Shown piece by piece: positions 41,701 through 49,597 of a stretch of 64,000 nt of DNA. The notes under the pieces were generated by a model. The model was not told the origin of the DNA. It saw only the letters and a program-made list of their open reading frames with translations, and searched no databases. The position numbers and the translations under genes were made by a program. This DNA is from Nannocystis pusilla (GTDB taxonomy: Bacteria > Myxococcota_A > Polyangia > Nannocystales > Nannocystaceae): contig NZ_JAIRAU010000039.1 in assembly GCF_020073745.1 (NCBI RefSeq), positions 124,001-188,000 of the forward strand, written 5' to 3'. The stretch's first letter is position 1. Every line of letters begins with the position of its first letter.

Positions 41701-42257
41701 AGCAGGCCCGGCGGGTCTGCGCGTTCGCCCGCGCGGCCCTGACCAGCGACGACCAGCTCGGGCGCGTCAGCGCCGACCTCAACGCCAGCGATCCGATCGT
41801 CGCCGCGATCGCCGCCTGGCGTTTCGGACAGATCCGCCGCGACGCCGCGCGCGAGGACGCGGTGGCGACGCTGCTCGCTCGTTACATCGGTCCGCGCGGG
41901 CTCCCGCGCGACGCAGCCCGCGCGGCGCTCGGGCGCCTGCTGGCCCCCACGCCCGCGCGCGTCGAGCTGCCCCCCCTGCCGCCGTTACGCGCCGGGAGCT
42001 GGGAGATCGCCATCGATCGCTGGCTCGCCCAGGCGATCGCGCCGCCCGTCGAAGCCCTGCCCGCCTCGGTCTTGCGGCCCCACACGGCCGCGCTGCAGCA
42101 GGCGCTCACCGCCGCGTCCGCGGGCACGCGCGCCGAGGCGTGGTCCCAGGACCGCTTGCGGCGCCCGTGCGGCGCGAGCGGCGAGCGCGACTGCCTCGAT
42201 CTCCGCCCCCTCATCCGCGAGCCGGTTCCGGCCCCTCGCGGGCCCGTCGCGCGTTGA
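38712..42257 (+). CDS. Large secreted TPR/HEAT-repeat protein
   Basis: A 1,181-residue protein with a long signal peptide (basic n-region, then WIPLALALLGAPAVHA, cleavage near residue 41). About residues 60-900 are helical repeats of TPR type (e.g. PDRALVIAQRLVRARPRDPD with ARVALGEQLF, and EPEQASKLYEGLLQRDPTHA). The C-terminal ~250 residues resemble HEAT repeats (PEAVPVFADLLRTADASRES). Such solenoids scaffold periplasmic or outer-membrane assemblies; no partner is identified. The next two genes on the strand are zinc-ribbon/FHA proteins. Copies of the 14-bp repeat occur at 39756-39793, with looser ones near 38998 and 40495. Confidence 0.75.
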   Translation: MVLRPRLAPSSRSARPRAGAHALCGWIPLALALLGAPAVHAAPVEDDWSVERSAADPALVQQRFDKLRKQPFDTAQWRALEAVLGKAGLAKKIEAGLSRTPGDLSLGILDARAKLGLGDPRGAAARLAEVEAKAGGLRSRVFKLRIEALLAAGDARGAVTALEAAALANNDDALRLQALDIADRHQLGPEGLRLAQALAARDPNNGAAQLRLARMAARAGQAATSEAAYAKAVAHLRGGDQLRAREEWARARIVSGDAAGAGELAWAQVEATRVGSPERAAAWDLVLEAGARQAGGDTPARIEKFLARADQAHDGAGWRALARAQTAGGADPVDAWRRALAADPDDPEARAALVMSLESGGEADAALAEFAKLGPKSPERLQLGLELAARLIGTGKRELGLKVAAELEASASVQGDALLRLLDFYNLHDEPDRALVIAQRLVRARPRDPDARVALGEQLFQMNREPDAMKEWALLPGLVRPAHAGWARHAEILAEHRRPEAVLSLQKALAAAPREPKYLRLRAILETDDRLPHQALATWQQVFDLTRAPEHRILHDEARTRIVDVLVGGTLSQFTSRRQAIEKQALLDLDGKDTDLAHEAGLLLAEIYTREEKYGKSVAVHEKLVRLRPQDPERLAELALALRRAGRGDAAMDALERMMTLDPKRSADVLAELAEVAFESGDIERVLLAAAHAELDKADSARVLIRIGELYERRGEPEQASKLYEGLLQRDPTHAPARLRLAELELARGRPERAEAMLREIVEKGGAPEVVEQAGRRALDLAETRGAIAPILDLALARARRDPSADEGRGLLLDALDRTSTSAIKAWLASGDEPERAARTGALRRSLVEALARGPVTGRLRAAEHLGRLALPQTALPLARMGAQLTPPRDATRTVRTAFEQARAAAIQAAGALDEPEAVPVFADLLRTADASRESWYAAAWALARSSAPAAATELRRFAAPEHEGLMIALACASLARGGDLADRERVARLAATASSQQARRVCAFARAALTSDDQLGRVSADLNASDPIVAAIAAWRFGQIRRDAAREDAVATLLARYIGPRGLPRDAARAALGRLLAPTPARVELPPLPPLRAGSWEIAIDRWLAQAIAPPVEALPASVLRPHTAALQQALTAASAGTRAEAWSQDRLRRPCGASGERDCLDLRPLIREPVPAPRGPVAR
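39756..39793. repeat. 14-bp-period repeat, three units, inside the TPR/HEAT gene
   Basis: Cores ACGTG (39758), TCATG (39772) and TCAGG (39786) are in exact phase. Near 40495 the cores ACCTG, CCATG and GCAGG are spaced by 7 bp, half the usual period. Confidence 0.65.
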
Positions 42258-42292
42258 CAACGAGGCCGCGCGCGGATGAGGATCCCCGGGTC

Positions 42293-43330
42293 ATGGAACT
42301 GGGCCTTGCCTGTTCGGTGTGTGGCCACCTCAACCAGCTGCGCGCCGTGAGCTGCGACCGGTGCGCTGCCGTCCTCGCGCCGCAACCGATCGCGCCCTCC
42401 GCGGTGCTGCCGGGCATGGGGGCCCACCCCGCGGTCTCGGCGAGCTCGCCCCCGCGTGGCGTCACCGCGATCTCGACAGCGCCCGCCGCGCCGGTCCCGG
42501 GCGCGCAGCCGCAGCCGTCCGTCGCCCCGAGCAAGCCGCCGGCCACCGTGATCTCGGCCGCGCAGCAGGCCAGCGCCGCGCCGGCGGCCCAGCCCCGCTT
42601 CAACGCCGTGACCGGCGCCCCGCTCGACGCGATGCAGGGCAAGCCTGCCGCCAAGACCATGTTCTTCGGCGCGCTCCAGCAGCAGCACGTCGTGCCGCGG
42701 CTGGTCGTCATCAAGGGTGAAGGCGGCGACGGCGTCACCTACCATCTCAGCGCGACCAATCACGTCGTCGGTCGCAGCACCGGCGAGATCCGCTTCAACG
42801 AGGACTTCTTTCTCAGCCCCGAGCACGCGCTCTTCAGCGTCCAGGGCAACCGCCTGTTCGCCAAGGATCTCGGCAGCATCAACGGCGTGTTCGTGCGGAT
42901 CAAGTCGCCGGTGCCGCTCGATCACGGCGACTGCTTCCTCGTCGGCGAGCAGCTGCTGCGCCTCGACAGCGCCCCGTTCAACGAGCCGGGGCCCGATTCC
43001 AACCACACGTACAGCTACACCAGCCCGCGACCCGACGCGCGCTTCCGCGTCGTGCAGCTGCTGGCGGGTGGCGGTGAGGGCCGCATCGTCTCCGCGCAGG
43101 GCACCACGCTGACGCTCGGGCGCGAGGCCAACCACATGAACTTCCCGCAGGATCGCTTCATCTCGGGGCGCCACGCCCGGCTCGATTCTGCGTCCGATTC
43201 GCACCACATCATCTTGACCGACACCGGCTCGCGCAACGGCACCTTCGTGCGGATCAAGGGCGCCGTCGAGCTGTTCCACGGCGACTACATCTTCATCGGC
43301 CAGCAGCTGCTGCGCGTCGAGATCTCGTAA
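42293..43330 (+). CDS. Zinc ribbon protein with two FHA domains
   Basis: A 345-residue protein. An N-terminal zinc ribbon (C7, C10, C21, C24 in ACSVCGHLNQLRAVSCDRC) is followed by a Pro/Ala-rich linker (~30-115) and two FHA domains. FHA1 (~120-215) has VVGRSTGEIRFNEDFFLSPE, with a Pro after the Ser. FHA2 (~240-345) has canonical LGREAN, ISGRHARL and GSRNGTFVRI. FHA domains read phosphothreonine, so it probably scaffolds Ser/Thr kinase signalling in the cytosol. GAGGA lies upstream of the ATG at 42293. Paralogous to the next gene, 50 bp away. Confidence 0.85.
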   Translation: MELGLACSVCGHLNQLRAVSCDRCAAVLAPQPIAPSAVLPGMGAHPAVSASSPPRGVTAISTAPAAPVPGAQPQPSVAPSKPPATVISAAQQASAAPAAQPRFNAVTGAPLDAMQGKPAAKTMFFGALQQQHVVPRLVVIKGEGGDGVTYHLSATNHVVGRSTGEIRFNEDFFLSPEHALFSVQGNRLFAKDLGSINGVFVRIKSPVPLDHGDCFLVGEQLLRLDSAPFNEPGPDSNHTYSYTSPRPDARFRVVQLLAGGGEGRIVSAQGTTLTLGREANHMNFPQDRFISGRHARLDSASDSHHIILTDTGSRNGTFVRIKGAVELFHGDYIFIGQQLLRVEIS

Positions 43331-43380
43331 GCGACATTCGCTTCACGGCCCGTCGCGGCCTGGAGAAGGGGCCTTTCGTT

Positions 43381-44427
43381 GTGATCATCTGTCCGAACTG
43401 CGGCAAGGAGAATCAGGACCACTACAAGTTCTGCCTCGGGTGTGGCGCACGCCTGCCCGGTGGCGCACCGGCATCCGTGCCGCCGCGGATGGGCCACACC
43501 CCCGCGGGGACGCAGATCACCCCGCCCGTCGCGCCGCAGACCTCGGGCGGCACCGTGATCGATCCGCCCAAGCCGACCAGCCAGCCGCCGGTCACCGTGC
43601 CCTCCGCGCCGGCGGCGGCTCCCGCCGCGAGCGCGCCGGTCGAGGCTGCGTCGAGCGGCTGCAACGCGTGCGGCATGGTCAATCCGGCCGGGTTCCTGTT
43701 CTGCGGGCGCTGCGGCAACCGGCTCGCGGGCGCGCCTGTGACTCCGCCGCCGGTGGCGGTCACTCCGCCCGTCACTGCACGGCCTTCGGCCAAGCCCAAG
43801 CTGCGCGCGTTCCTCCACCTCCTGCGCGAGGACGGCAGCGACGGCGGCACCATCGATCTCGAGGACGGTCCGATCCCGTTCGGACGCGACTCGGGCGCGC
43901 CGTTCGATCAGGACTTCTACCTCAACCCCAAGCACTGCGCCTTCACCGTCGAGCCCGAGGGCGTCCGCGTCGACGATCTGAGCCCCGTCAACGGCGTCTA
44001 TCGCAAGATCGAGGGCCGGATCGAGCTGCAGCACGGCGACACGTTCCGCGTCGGGCAAGAGCTCCTCTACTACGAAGATCTGCCGGAGGCCGAGGCGCTG
44101 GCCGACGGCACCGAGCGCATGGGCAGCCCGAATCCCGGCTACTGGGGTCGGATCAGCGTGATCGTCGACGGCGGCCGCGCCTGCGAGGCGGTGCCGATCG
44201 TCGGCAACGAGTTCATCGTCGGCCGCGAGCGCGGCGACCTCACCTTCCCGACCGACGGCTACGTCTCGAGCACGCACTGCCGGATCGGCGGCGACGACGA
44301 CGGCGTGTATCTCGAAGATCGCGGCTCGTCGAACGGCACCTACCTGCGCGTGCGCAGCGGGCAGTGCGTCCCGTTCGGCAGCTTGCTGCTGATCGGCCAG
44401 CAGCTGTTCCACGTCCGCGAGAGCTGA
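43381..44427 (+). CDS. Protein with two zinc ribbons and two FHA domains
   Basis: A 348-residue paralogue of the preceding protein. Zinc ribbon 1 is CPNCGKENQDHYKFCLGCG (~4-22). A second, CNACGMVNPAGFLFCGRCG, is at ~96-114. FHA1 (~140-235) has FGRDSGAPFDQDFYLNPKHC and FHA2 (~255-348) has VGRERGDLTFPTDGYVSSTH and RGSSNGTYLRV. FHA1 lacks the usual Ser before the His and may not bind phosphothreonine. GTG start with GGAGAAGGGG upstream. The tandem duplication and identical C-termini (IGQQLFHV / IGQQLLRV) show descent from one ancestor. Confidence 0.85.
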   Translation: MIICPNCGKENQDHYKFCLGCGARLPGGAPASVPPRMGHTPAGTQITPPVAPQTSGGTVIDPPKPTSQPPVTVPSAPAAAPAASAPVEAASSGCNACGMVNPAGFLFCGRCGNRLAGAPVTPPPVAVTPPVTARPSAKPKLRAFLHLLREDGSDGGTIDLEDGPIPFGRDSGAPFDQDFYLNPKHCAFTVEPEGVRVDDLSPVNGVYRKIEGRIELQHGDTFRVGQELLYYEDLPEAEALADGTERMGSPNPGYWGRISVIVDGGRACEAVPIVGNEFIVGRERGDLTFPTDGYVSSTHCRIGGDDDGVYLEDRGSSNGTYLRVRSGQCVPFGSLLLIGQQLFHVRES

Positions 44428-44443
44428 CGGCCTCGGGCGCGCC

Positions 44444-44476
44444 AGACCCGGCTCGTGCGCACGAACCGGGCAGTCT
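44444..44476. terminator. Bidirectional hairpin terminator between converging genes
   Basis: Arms CCCGG (44447-44451) with CTCGTG, against CACGA with CCGGG (to 44470), flanked by AGA/TCT. It lies between the FHA gene stop (44427) and the IPT lipoprotein stop (44475). Confidence 0.7.
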
Positions 44477-44861
44477 ATTGCGCGGTGGGCACGGGCAGCG
44501 CGCCCGGCTTGAACAGCACCGGGCGCAGCGGCTTGCCCGCGACCTGCTTGTACGTGAACGCCTGCGGCAGCGTGTGCGAGGTGCCGTCGGCGAAGTCGAT
44601 GCGCACGTCGACGGCGGCGAACTCCTCGGCCTCGGGCGTCTTCACCGAGATGTGATGCGCGTCCTCGAGGACCACCGCCCGGGCCGAGCGCATCCCGAAG
44701 TAGACGACCGCGGGTCCGTGCCCGAGGAAATCGGAGCCGACCACGCGGACCACCTGGCCGCCGTCGCCGTCGCCCTCGGCTGGTTCGACGCGCAGCTCGG
44801 TCGGGCCGCCGCACGCCGCGACGACGCACGCGAGGACGAGAAAGCGAAGACCGGCGCCCAT
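44475..44861 (-). CDS. IPT/TIG-domain lipoprotein
   Basis: A 128-residue predicted lipoprotein with lipobox VVAACGG (Cys ~16). One IPT/TIG immunoglobulin-like domain follows, LRVEPAEGDGDGGQVVRVVG through GTSHTLPQAFTYKQ, which covers most of the mature protein. IPT domains are common on exported proteins and surface receptors; no enzymatic part is present. The ATG at 44861 places the lipobox correctly, and TATCTT lies 6 nt upstream. It ends at the shared terminator; the sigma-factor gene on the same strand stops 54 bp upstream of it. Confidence 0.7.
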   Translation of the reverse strand: MGAGLRFLVLACVVAACGGPTELRVEPAEGDGDGGQVVRVVGSDFLGHGPAVVYFGMRSARAVVLEDAHHISVKTPEAEEFAAVDVRIDFADGTSHTLPQAFTYKQVAGKPLRPVLFKPGALPVPTAQ

Positions 44862-44867
44862 GGCGGG

Positions 44868-44873
44868 AAGATA
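44868..44873 (-). promoter_or_regulatory. Candidate -10 box of the IPT lipoprotein gene
   Basis: Minus-strand TATCTT ends 6 nt before the ATG at 44861. Confidence 0.35.
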
Positions 44874-44914
44874 CCACCACGGGCGCCGGCGCGAGCCGCG
44901 AGGGCTCGTCTCGA

Positions 44915-46267
44915 TCACACGACTTCGCGGCGCTTGAGCTCGCGGCGGATCTTGCCGAGCGCCTGCTCCTGGAGCTGCCGGATCCGCTCGCGCGACAGCG
45001 AGTACTGCTCGCCGATCTCCTTGAGCGTGAGTTCGTCGCCGGAGTCGTCGAGGCCGAAGCGCTTGCGCAGGATGTCGGCCTCGATCGGGCGCAGCTGGGT
45101 GATGACCTCACGGACCTGCTCGCTGAGCGCCTCGGCCTCGAGGTTCTCGCCCGGCGCCGCGGCCTCGTCGTCCTCGAGGAAGTCGACCACGCGGCGGCCG
45201 TCCTCGTCGGATACCGGACGATCGAGGCTGATCGCCTGATCGAAGATCACGGTGCCCATGCGCTCGATCTTCTCCGAGGCGAGGCCGGTGTGCTTGGCCA
45301 GCTCGTCGAGCTGCGGCTCGCGCCCGTGCAGGATCTCGAACTCACGGCGGGCGCGCGACAGCTTGTGGTGCGCGTCGATCATGTGCACCGGCAAGCGGAC
45401 CTCGCGGCCCTTGTCGGCGATGGCGCGGCTGATCGCGTGACGGATCCACCACGAGCCGTAGGTCGAGAAGCGGAAGCCCTTGCGGTGATCGAAGCGATCG
45501 ACGGCCTTCATCAGACCGATGTTGCCCTCCTGGATCAGGTCCTGGAGCGGCATGCGGCCGTGGTTGAAGCGGCGGGCGATCGACACGACGAGCCGGAGGT
45601 TGGCCTTGACGAACGCGTTCTTGGCGTCGCGCAGCAGCTGCCCGGCTTGCTTGACGCGCTGCACGTACTGCTCGAACGGCTTGCTGCCGTGGCGCGGCGG
45701 GTTGACCTGCATGTTGAGGCCGTCGCGGCGACCGGCCTCGAGCGCCTCGAGATCGGCGTACACGAGGTCGGAGACCACGCCGTCGAGGTCGACCTCGGAG
45801 GCGCGCTCGACGAGCGTGTGGCAAGCGGCCTCGAAGGCGGTGCGCGTAGCTCGGGTCTCGCGGTCGCGGAGATTACGGGCGCTGGCCCGCAGGGCGTCGA
45901 GCTCGCTGCGTGGGACATCCTCGCTCGAGATGCGGGCCTCGATGAGGCCGACGATCGGCTCGACGAACGGCGGATAGGCGAGCATGGCGGCCCAGTAGGC
46001 GCGGCGGAGGTCGGCGATCCGCGTGGCGATGGTGAGCTCTTCCTCGGGGCTCATGACGCCGAGCCCGGCCATCTCGCGGAAGTACACGCCGAGGAAGTTC
46101 GGCGACTCGTCGTTCGCGGCCACCTCGCCGCCTTCACGCTCGGTGCGCGGACGGGCCGGGGTCACGGCAGGGGTCACCGAGCGGGGATTGGCCGCGGCCA
46201 GCGAGGTGCGCGGGCGGGCGCGAGCGAGCTTGGGGGGGGCTCCACGGGTGACTTTGCGGCGTGCCAT
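44915..46267 (-). CDS. Sigma-70 family RNA polymerase sigma factor (group 2 type)
   Basis: A 450-residue sigma factor. A variable N-terminus (~1-60, Ala/Pro/Arg-rich) leads to region 1.2 (SPNFLGVYFREMAGLGVMSP). Region 2 (~225-295) has NLRLVVSIARRFNHGRMPLQ, IQEGNIGLMKAVDRFD and FSTYGSWWIRHAISRAI. Region 3 follows, then region 4 (~395-445) with LTLKEIGEQYSLSRERIRQL. A ~100-residue non-conserved insert between 1.2 and 2 is typical of RpoD-like proteins. It is too short for the primary sigma factor, so an alternative factor of the SigB-SigE or RpoS/RpoH type is more likely. Which stress it serves is not visible. Confidence 0.9.
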   Translation of the reverse strand: MARRKVTRGAPPKLARARPRTSLAAANPRSVTPAVTPARPRTEREGGEVAANDESPNFLGVYFREMAGLGVMSPEEELTIATRIADLRRAYWAAMLAYPPFVEPIVGLIEARISSEDVPRSELDALRASARNLRDRETRATRTAFEAACHTLVERASEVDLDGVVSDLVYADLEALEAGRRDGLNMQVNPPRHGSKPFEQYVQRVKQAGQLLRDAKNAFVKANLRLVVSIARRFNHGRMPLQDLIQEGNIGLMKAVDRFDHRKGFRFSTYGSWWIRHAISRAIADKGREVRLPVHMIDAHHKLSRARREFEILHGREPQLDELAKHTGLASEKIERMGTVIFDQAISLDRPVSDEDGRRVVDFLEDDEAAAPGENLEAEALSEQVREVITQLRPIEADILRKRFGLDDSGDELTLKEIGEQYSLSRERIRQLQEQALGKIRRELKRREVV

Positions 46268-46802
46268 GATCGACCTCGTTTGGTTGGGGTGCTATCAAGA
46301 TTCGGGCCAAGCTAAGGGCGGGGACTTGCGACATCGCGGGAGGCGGAAATCGCGGGAATCGCGGCCGGCAGAAGCCGCTTCGCATTCTGGGGGCCTGCGC
46401 AGGTAGTGTCGGGCAGGCCGGGCCGGGATCACATTCGGACCCCCGTTAGGCACCGCTTTGGCGCCTTTGGCTTCGAGGTCCTACGCAAGTCCGAGGTGGA
46501 AGTTTCATCACCCTCTGCGTCGGTAGAACTGCGCAGATGTGGGTGTGTCCTGGACGCCTTGTCTCACATGGAGCCGCGTGTGAGAGGCTTGACGGGGCGA
46601 AAGAGGCTTGTTCCGCGGACCTGACCCAAACTGGGTACGCGCGACTGCCTCGTCCAGGGCATCGCGGTCTCGGCGCGCGTGATCTTCCTCCGCCAGCGTG
46701 ACAACGGGTCACGAGGTTCGAAACCCGCGAGACACCGCTGTCATTCCCTCTGACATCGTTGTCGCGCGGGCACGACGCCGCTACGCGACGATCGGACGCA
46801 GG
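46268..46802. other. 535-bp gene-free region with small inverted repeats
   Basis: Lower G+C than its surroundings and no ORF with a credible protein. It should hold the 3' end of the methyltransferase transcript and the sigma-factor promoter. Visible structures are a stem with arms TCTCACATG/CGTGTGAGA near 46561-46584 and a stem AGGCACC/GGCGCCT near 46448-46466. No tRNA was found. Confidence 0.5.
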
Positions 46803-48509
46803 TCAGACGTCGCCGCTGCGCTGGGCGAAGATCCAGATCTCGGGCGACGCCCCGCCATAGAAGCGGCCGCGAGTGTCGCGACTGCCTGACAGCTCGATCA
46901 CTCGCGCGCCCATCGTGGCGAGCATCTTCGCCAGGGTATGCGCGGAGTAGGCGCGGATCGAGATGTGGTGCTCGAACTGGCGGCCGTCCTCGAACACCAC
47001 GGTCCGGTGGATCCGGACGCGACCGGCTGAGAACTGCATGTCGGCCACGTCGAGCACCAGGCAGCCTCGACCCTGCCACCACGAGCGGCACGGCAAGACG
47101 CCCATGAGGTAGTCACGGTTGAACACCTGCAGCGCGAGCTTGCCGCCGGGCTTGAGCAGTTCGACCATGTCCTGCAGGCACTGTCGGTTCTGCTCGTCGC
47201 TGTCGAAGTAGCCGAAGCTGCTGCCGAGGCAGGTGACGACGTCGTAGGCGCGGTCGCGTGGCAGCGTGCGCATGTCGCCGTGCAGGATGTCGAAGCTGAA
47301 CTTGCTGGCCTCGTTGCGCCGCGCCGCTCGCAGCAGCTGCGGCATCGAGTTGTCGAGCCCCGTGACGTCGAGCCCCAGCGCCGCGAATGCGTGCGCGTGG
47401 CGGCCGTCGCCGCAGCCGACGTCCAGCAGCGTCTGCCCGCTCGTCAGGTCGAGCGACTTGTAGATGAACGAGGCGTCGATCTCGGCGCTCGCGTCGGCGT
47501 CGGCGGGGAGGATCGCGGCGTAGTGGTCGCCGAACACCTCCTCGTGCCAGGGACGGCGCTTGCGACCGTCGCTGCGCGGCGCGGGCGCCTTCGGGGCCGG
47601 CGCCTTCTCCGGCGGGGGACGCGGCGGCGCGGCGGGCTTCTCGGCAGCCGTCGGTGGCGGCCGGGGTGGACCGGCCTTCTCGGGGGTCGGCGGCGGCCGC
47701 GGCGGCCCGGCCTTTTCGGGCGCGGCAGGCGTGGGCGCGGGAGGCCGCGGCGGGCCCGCCTTCTCGGCGACCGGCACCGGCCCGGTCGGCTGGCGCGGCC
47801 GCGGCACCGCCGGCTTTTCGGGCACCGGCGCGGGACGAGCCGCGACGACGACCTCCTCCTCTTCTTCCTCTTCTTCCTCGACGTCCTCGATCTCGTCGTC
47901 CTCGGGCGTCTCGGCCTCGGACGGCTCGGCCTGGATCTCCTCCTCCTCTTCCTCCTCGACGTCGGGCTCGGCCTCGGTCTCCTCGTCCGGCTCGGAGACG
48001 GGCAGCAGCGACGCGGAGGCGGCGACGGCCGACATCACGTCGTCGGCGTCGTCGTCGCGCACGCGCGGCTCCATGCCGACGGGGTTCAGGCGCTCGAGCG
48101 CGAGCACGTCGTCGTCGTCGTCGACGAGCATGCCGGGTCGCGTGAGCGACGGGATGACCATGCCGGCGCCCGTCTCGGCCGGCGGCGCAGGGCTCGGCGC
48201 GGGGGGTCCGATCGGCCGCAGCTCGACGGTGAGCTCACCGCTCGCTGCAGACTCCGAGAGCGGCGCAGCCGCGGGTTTGGGGCCGGTGGGCTGCTTCGCC
48301 GTGGCCCTGGCGACCGGCCCCGTGGCGGCCTTCGACAGACGCGCGGCCGTGATCGTCGGGATGATGATCCCGGCCGGAGGAGCCGGCGGCGCGAGCATGG
48401 TGCGGAGGCGATCGTCGATGACGTCGAGCGAGTCGACGCCGCGCGCGAGGCCGCGCGGGATGACGGTGAAGTCGAGCAGCCACTCCTCGGGAGATACCTG
48501 CCAGGTCAT
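46803..48509 (-). CDS. SAM-dependent methyltransferase with long low-complexity N-terminus
   Basis: A 568-residue protein. Residues ~1-335 are disordered: an Ala/Pro region, a Glu/Asp run (~180-235, VEEEEEEEI style) and Pro-rich repeats of the form EKAGPPRPPPTP (~260-305). The class I methyltransferase domain (~340-568) has motif I LLDVGCGDGRHAHAFAALGL, GLDNSMPQLL, CLGSSFGYFDSDEQNRQCLQ and LLKPGGKLALQVFN. The substrate is unknown. The start overlaps the psd stop (ATGA), so it is coupled to phosphatidylserine decarboxylase and could modify a lipid, though this is speculative. The tail may tether it to partners. Confidence 0.8.
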   Translation of the reverse strand: MTWQVSPEEWLLDFTVIPRGLARGVDSLDVIDDRLRTMLAPPAPPAGIIIPTITAARLSKAATGPVARATAKQPTGPKPAAAPLSESAASGELTVELRPIGPPAPSPAPPAETGAGMVIPSLTRPGMLVDDDDDVLALERLNPVGMEPRVRDDDADDVMSAVAASASLLPVSEPDEETEAEPDVEEEEEEEIQAEPSEAETPEDDEIEDVEEEEEEEEEVVVAARPAPVPEKPAVPRPRQPTGPVPVAEKAGPPRPPAPTPAAPEKAGPPRPPPTPEKAGPPRPPPTAAEKPAAPPRPPPEKAPAPKAPAPRSDGRKRRPWHEEVFGDHYAAILPADADASAEIDASFIYKSLDLTSGQTLLDVGCGDGRHAHAFAALGLDVTGLDNSMPQLLRAARRNEASKFSFDILHGDMRTLPRDRAYDVVTCLGSSFGYFDSDEQNRQCLQDMVELLKPGGKLALQVFNRDYLMGVLPCRSWWQGRGCLVLDVADMQFSAGRVRIHRTVVFEDGRQFEHHISIRAYSAHTLAKMLATMGARVIELSGSRDTRGRFYGGASPEIWIFAQRSGDV

Positions 48510-49387
48510 GCGAAGTCGCCTCGCTGCAGAAGGGGCTGGCCCATGCGCACGGCGGTCGGCTCGTCGGTGGGCGCGAGCGGACGGACGCCGGCCTGGGTGA
48601 GCACGACGACCGTGCTGCCGAGATGAAACACGCCGAGCTCGTCGCCCTTGCGCAGGCGCGCCGGGGGCTCGCAGTCGATGCGCTGGATCTCGCGCGGATG
48701 GGTCTCGATGTGACGGTAGGCGCAGCTCATGTGGCCGACCCCGAAGGCGGCGATCATGACGACGGCGATCGTGCCGAAAGGCGTGTCGAGGACGTGGATC
48801 AGGCGCTCGTTGAGGGCGAACAGCCGCGGCGCCCGCTCGAGCGCGGCGGCGGTGACCGGGAGCAAGCGCCCGGGCACCGCGACCACCCGCAGGGCGGTGC
48901 CGTCACACGGCGTGTGCACGCGGTGGTAGTCGCGCGGATGGAGATAGATCGTCGTCGCCAGGCCGCCGAGGAACGAGTCGGCGAGCGCGTCGTCGGCGAG
49001 CAGCTCGCCGAGCGTGTAGGCGTGGCCCTTGGCGACCACCGCGGTGTCGCGCTCGATCGCCGCCATCCCGCGCAGGAGGCCGTCGCACGGGGCGCTGAGC
49101 ACGTCCCCGCGCGAATCGACAGGGCGCGCGCCGGGCCGCAGGCGCCGGGTGAAGAACGCGTTGAAGCTGTCGTAGCCGTCCTCCATCGCGCGCGGGTCGA
49201 CATCCTCCAGATCGACGCCGAAGTAGCGGACGTAGGCGGAGACGAACGCGCGGCTCAGCGGCCGGGGAAGGCGCGCGCGGGCGGCCGCGCCGAGGGCCTT
49301 GCTCGCAGCGCTGGCGCCCCAGTCGGGTGAAACGTCGAGGACTGCGGCCGCGAGGCGAGCCCGCCAGGGAATTTCACGATCCGACAT
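48506..49387 (-). CDS. psd: Phosphatidylserine decarboxylase
   Basis: A 293-residue proenzyme that makes phosphatidylethanolamine at the inner membrane. Landmarks are YDSFNAFFTRRLRPGARPVD, SAPCDGLL, the catalytic HPRDYHRVHTPCDG and the self-cleavage motif LGST in FHLGSTVVVL near residue 255, where the Ser becomes the pyruvoyl cofactor. All are intact. The ATG at 49387 is chosen to begin MSDREIPWRAR; the earlier ATG adds an unrelated leader. It overlaps the downstream methyltransferase gene. The 210-bp gap upstream to pyrD contains nothing recognised. Confidence 0.95.
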   Translation of the reverse strand: MSDREIPWRARLAAAVLDVSPDWGASAASKALGAAARARLPRPLSRAFVSAYVRYFGVDLEDVDPRAMEDGYDSFNAFFTRRLRPGARPVDSRGDVLSAPCDGLLRGMAAIERDTAVVAKGHAYTLGELLADDALADSFLGGLATTIYLHPRDYHRVHTPCDGTALRVVAVPGRLLPVTAAALERAPRLFALNERLIHVLDTPFGTIAVVMIAAFGVGHMSCAYRHIETHPREIQRIDCEPPARLRKGDELGVFHLGSTVVVLTQAGVRPLAPTDEPTAVRMGQPLLQRGDFA

Positions 49388-49597
49388 CAGCGACCGCCAG
49401 CCTATCCGAGGCCGGCAATTGGTCGCAAGCGGCGGCGAGGTCCCCGACCCTCGCGCGTGGACGCGCCCCCTCGCGGACACGCATGCGTACGGCCGCCAAG
49501 ACACCGCTCGGCACCGAATAATAGCGCGTCACCTACATGCACCGGCGCTCGCGCACTGCGCCGCATCGGCGGCGATCGCGTCAGCGGACCCTGCCGC

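Noticed and set aside
46700..46735. tRNA-like arm (GGTTCGAAACC) in the sigma-factor upstream gap
   Set aside because: The flanking bases do not form a T stem and there is no matching acceptor or anticodon arm.
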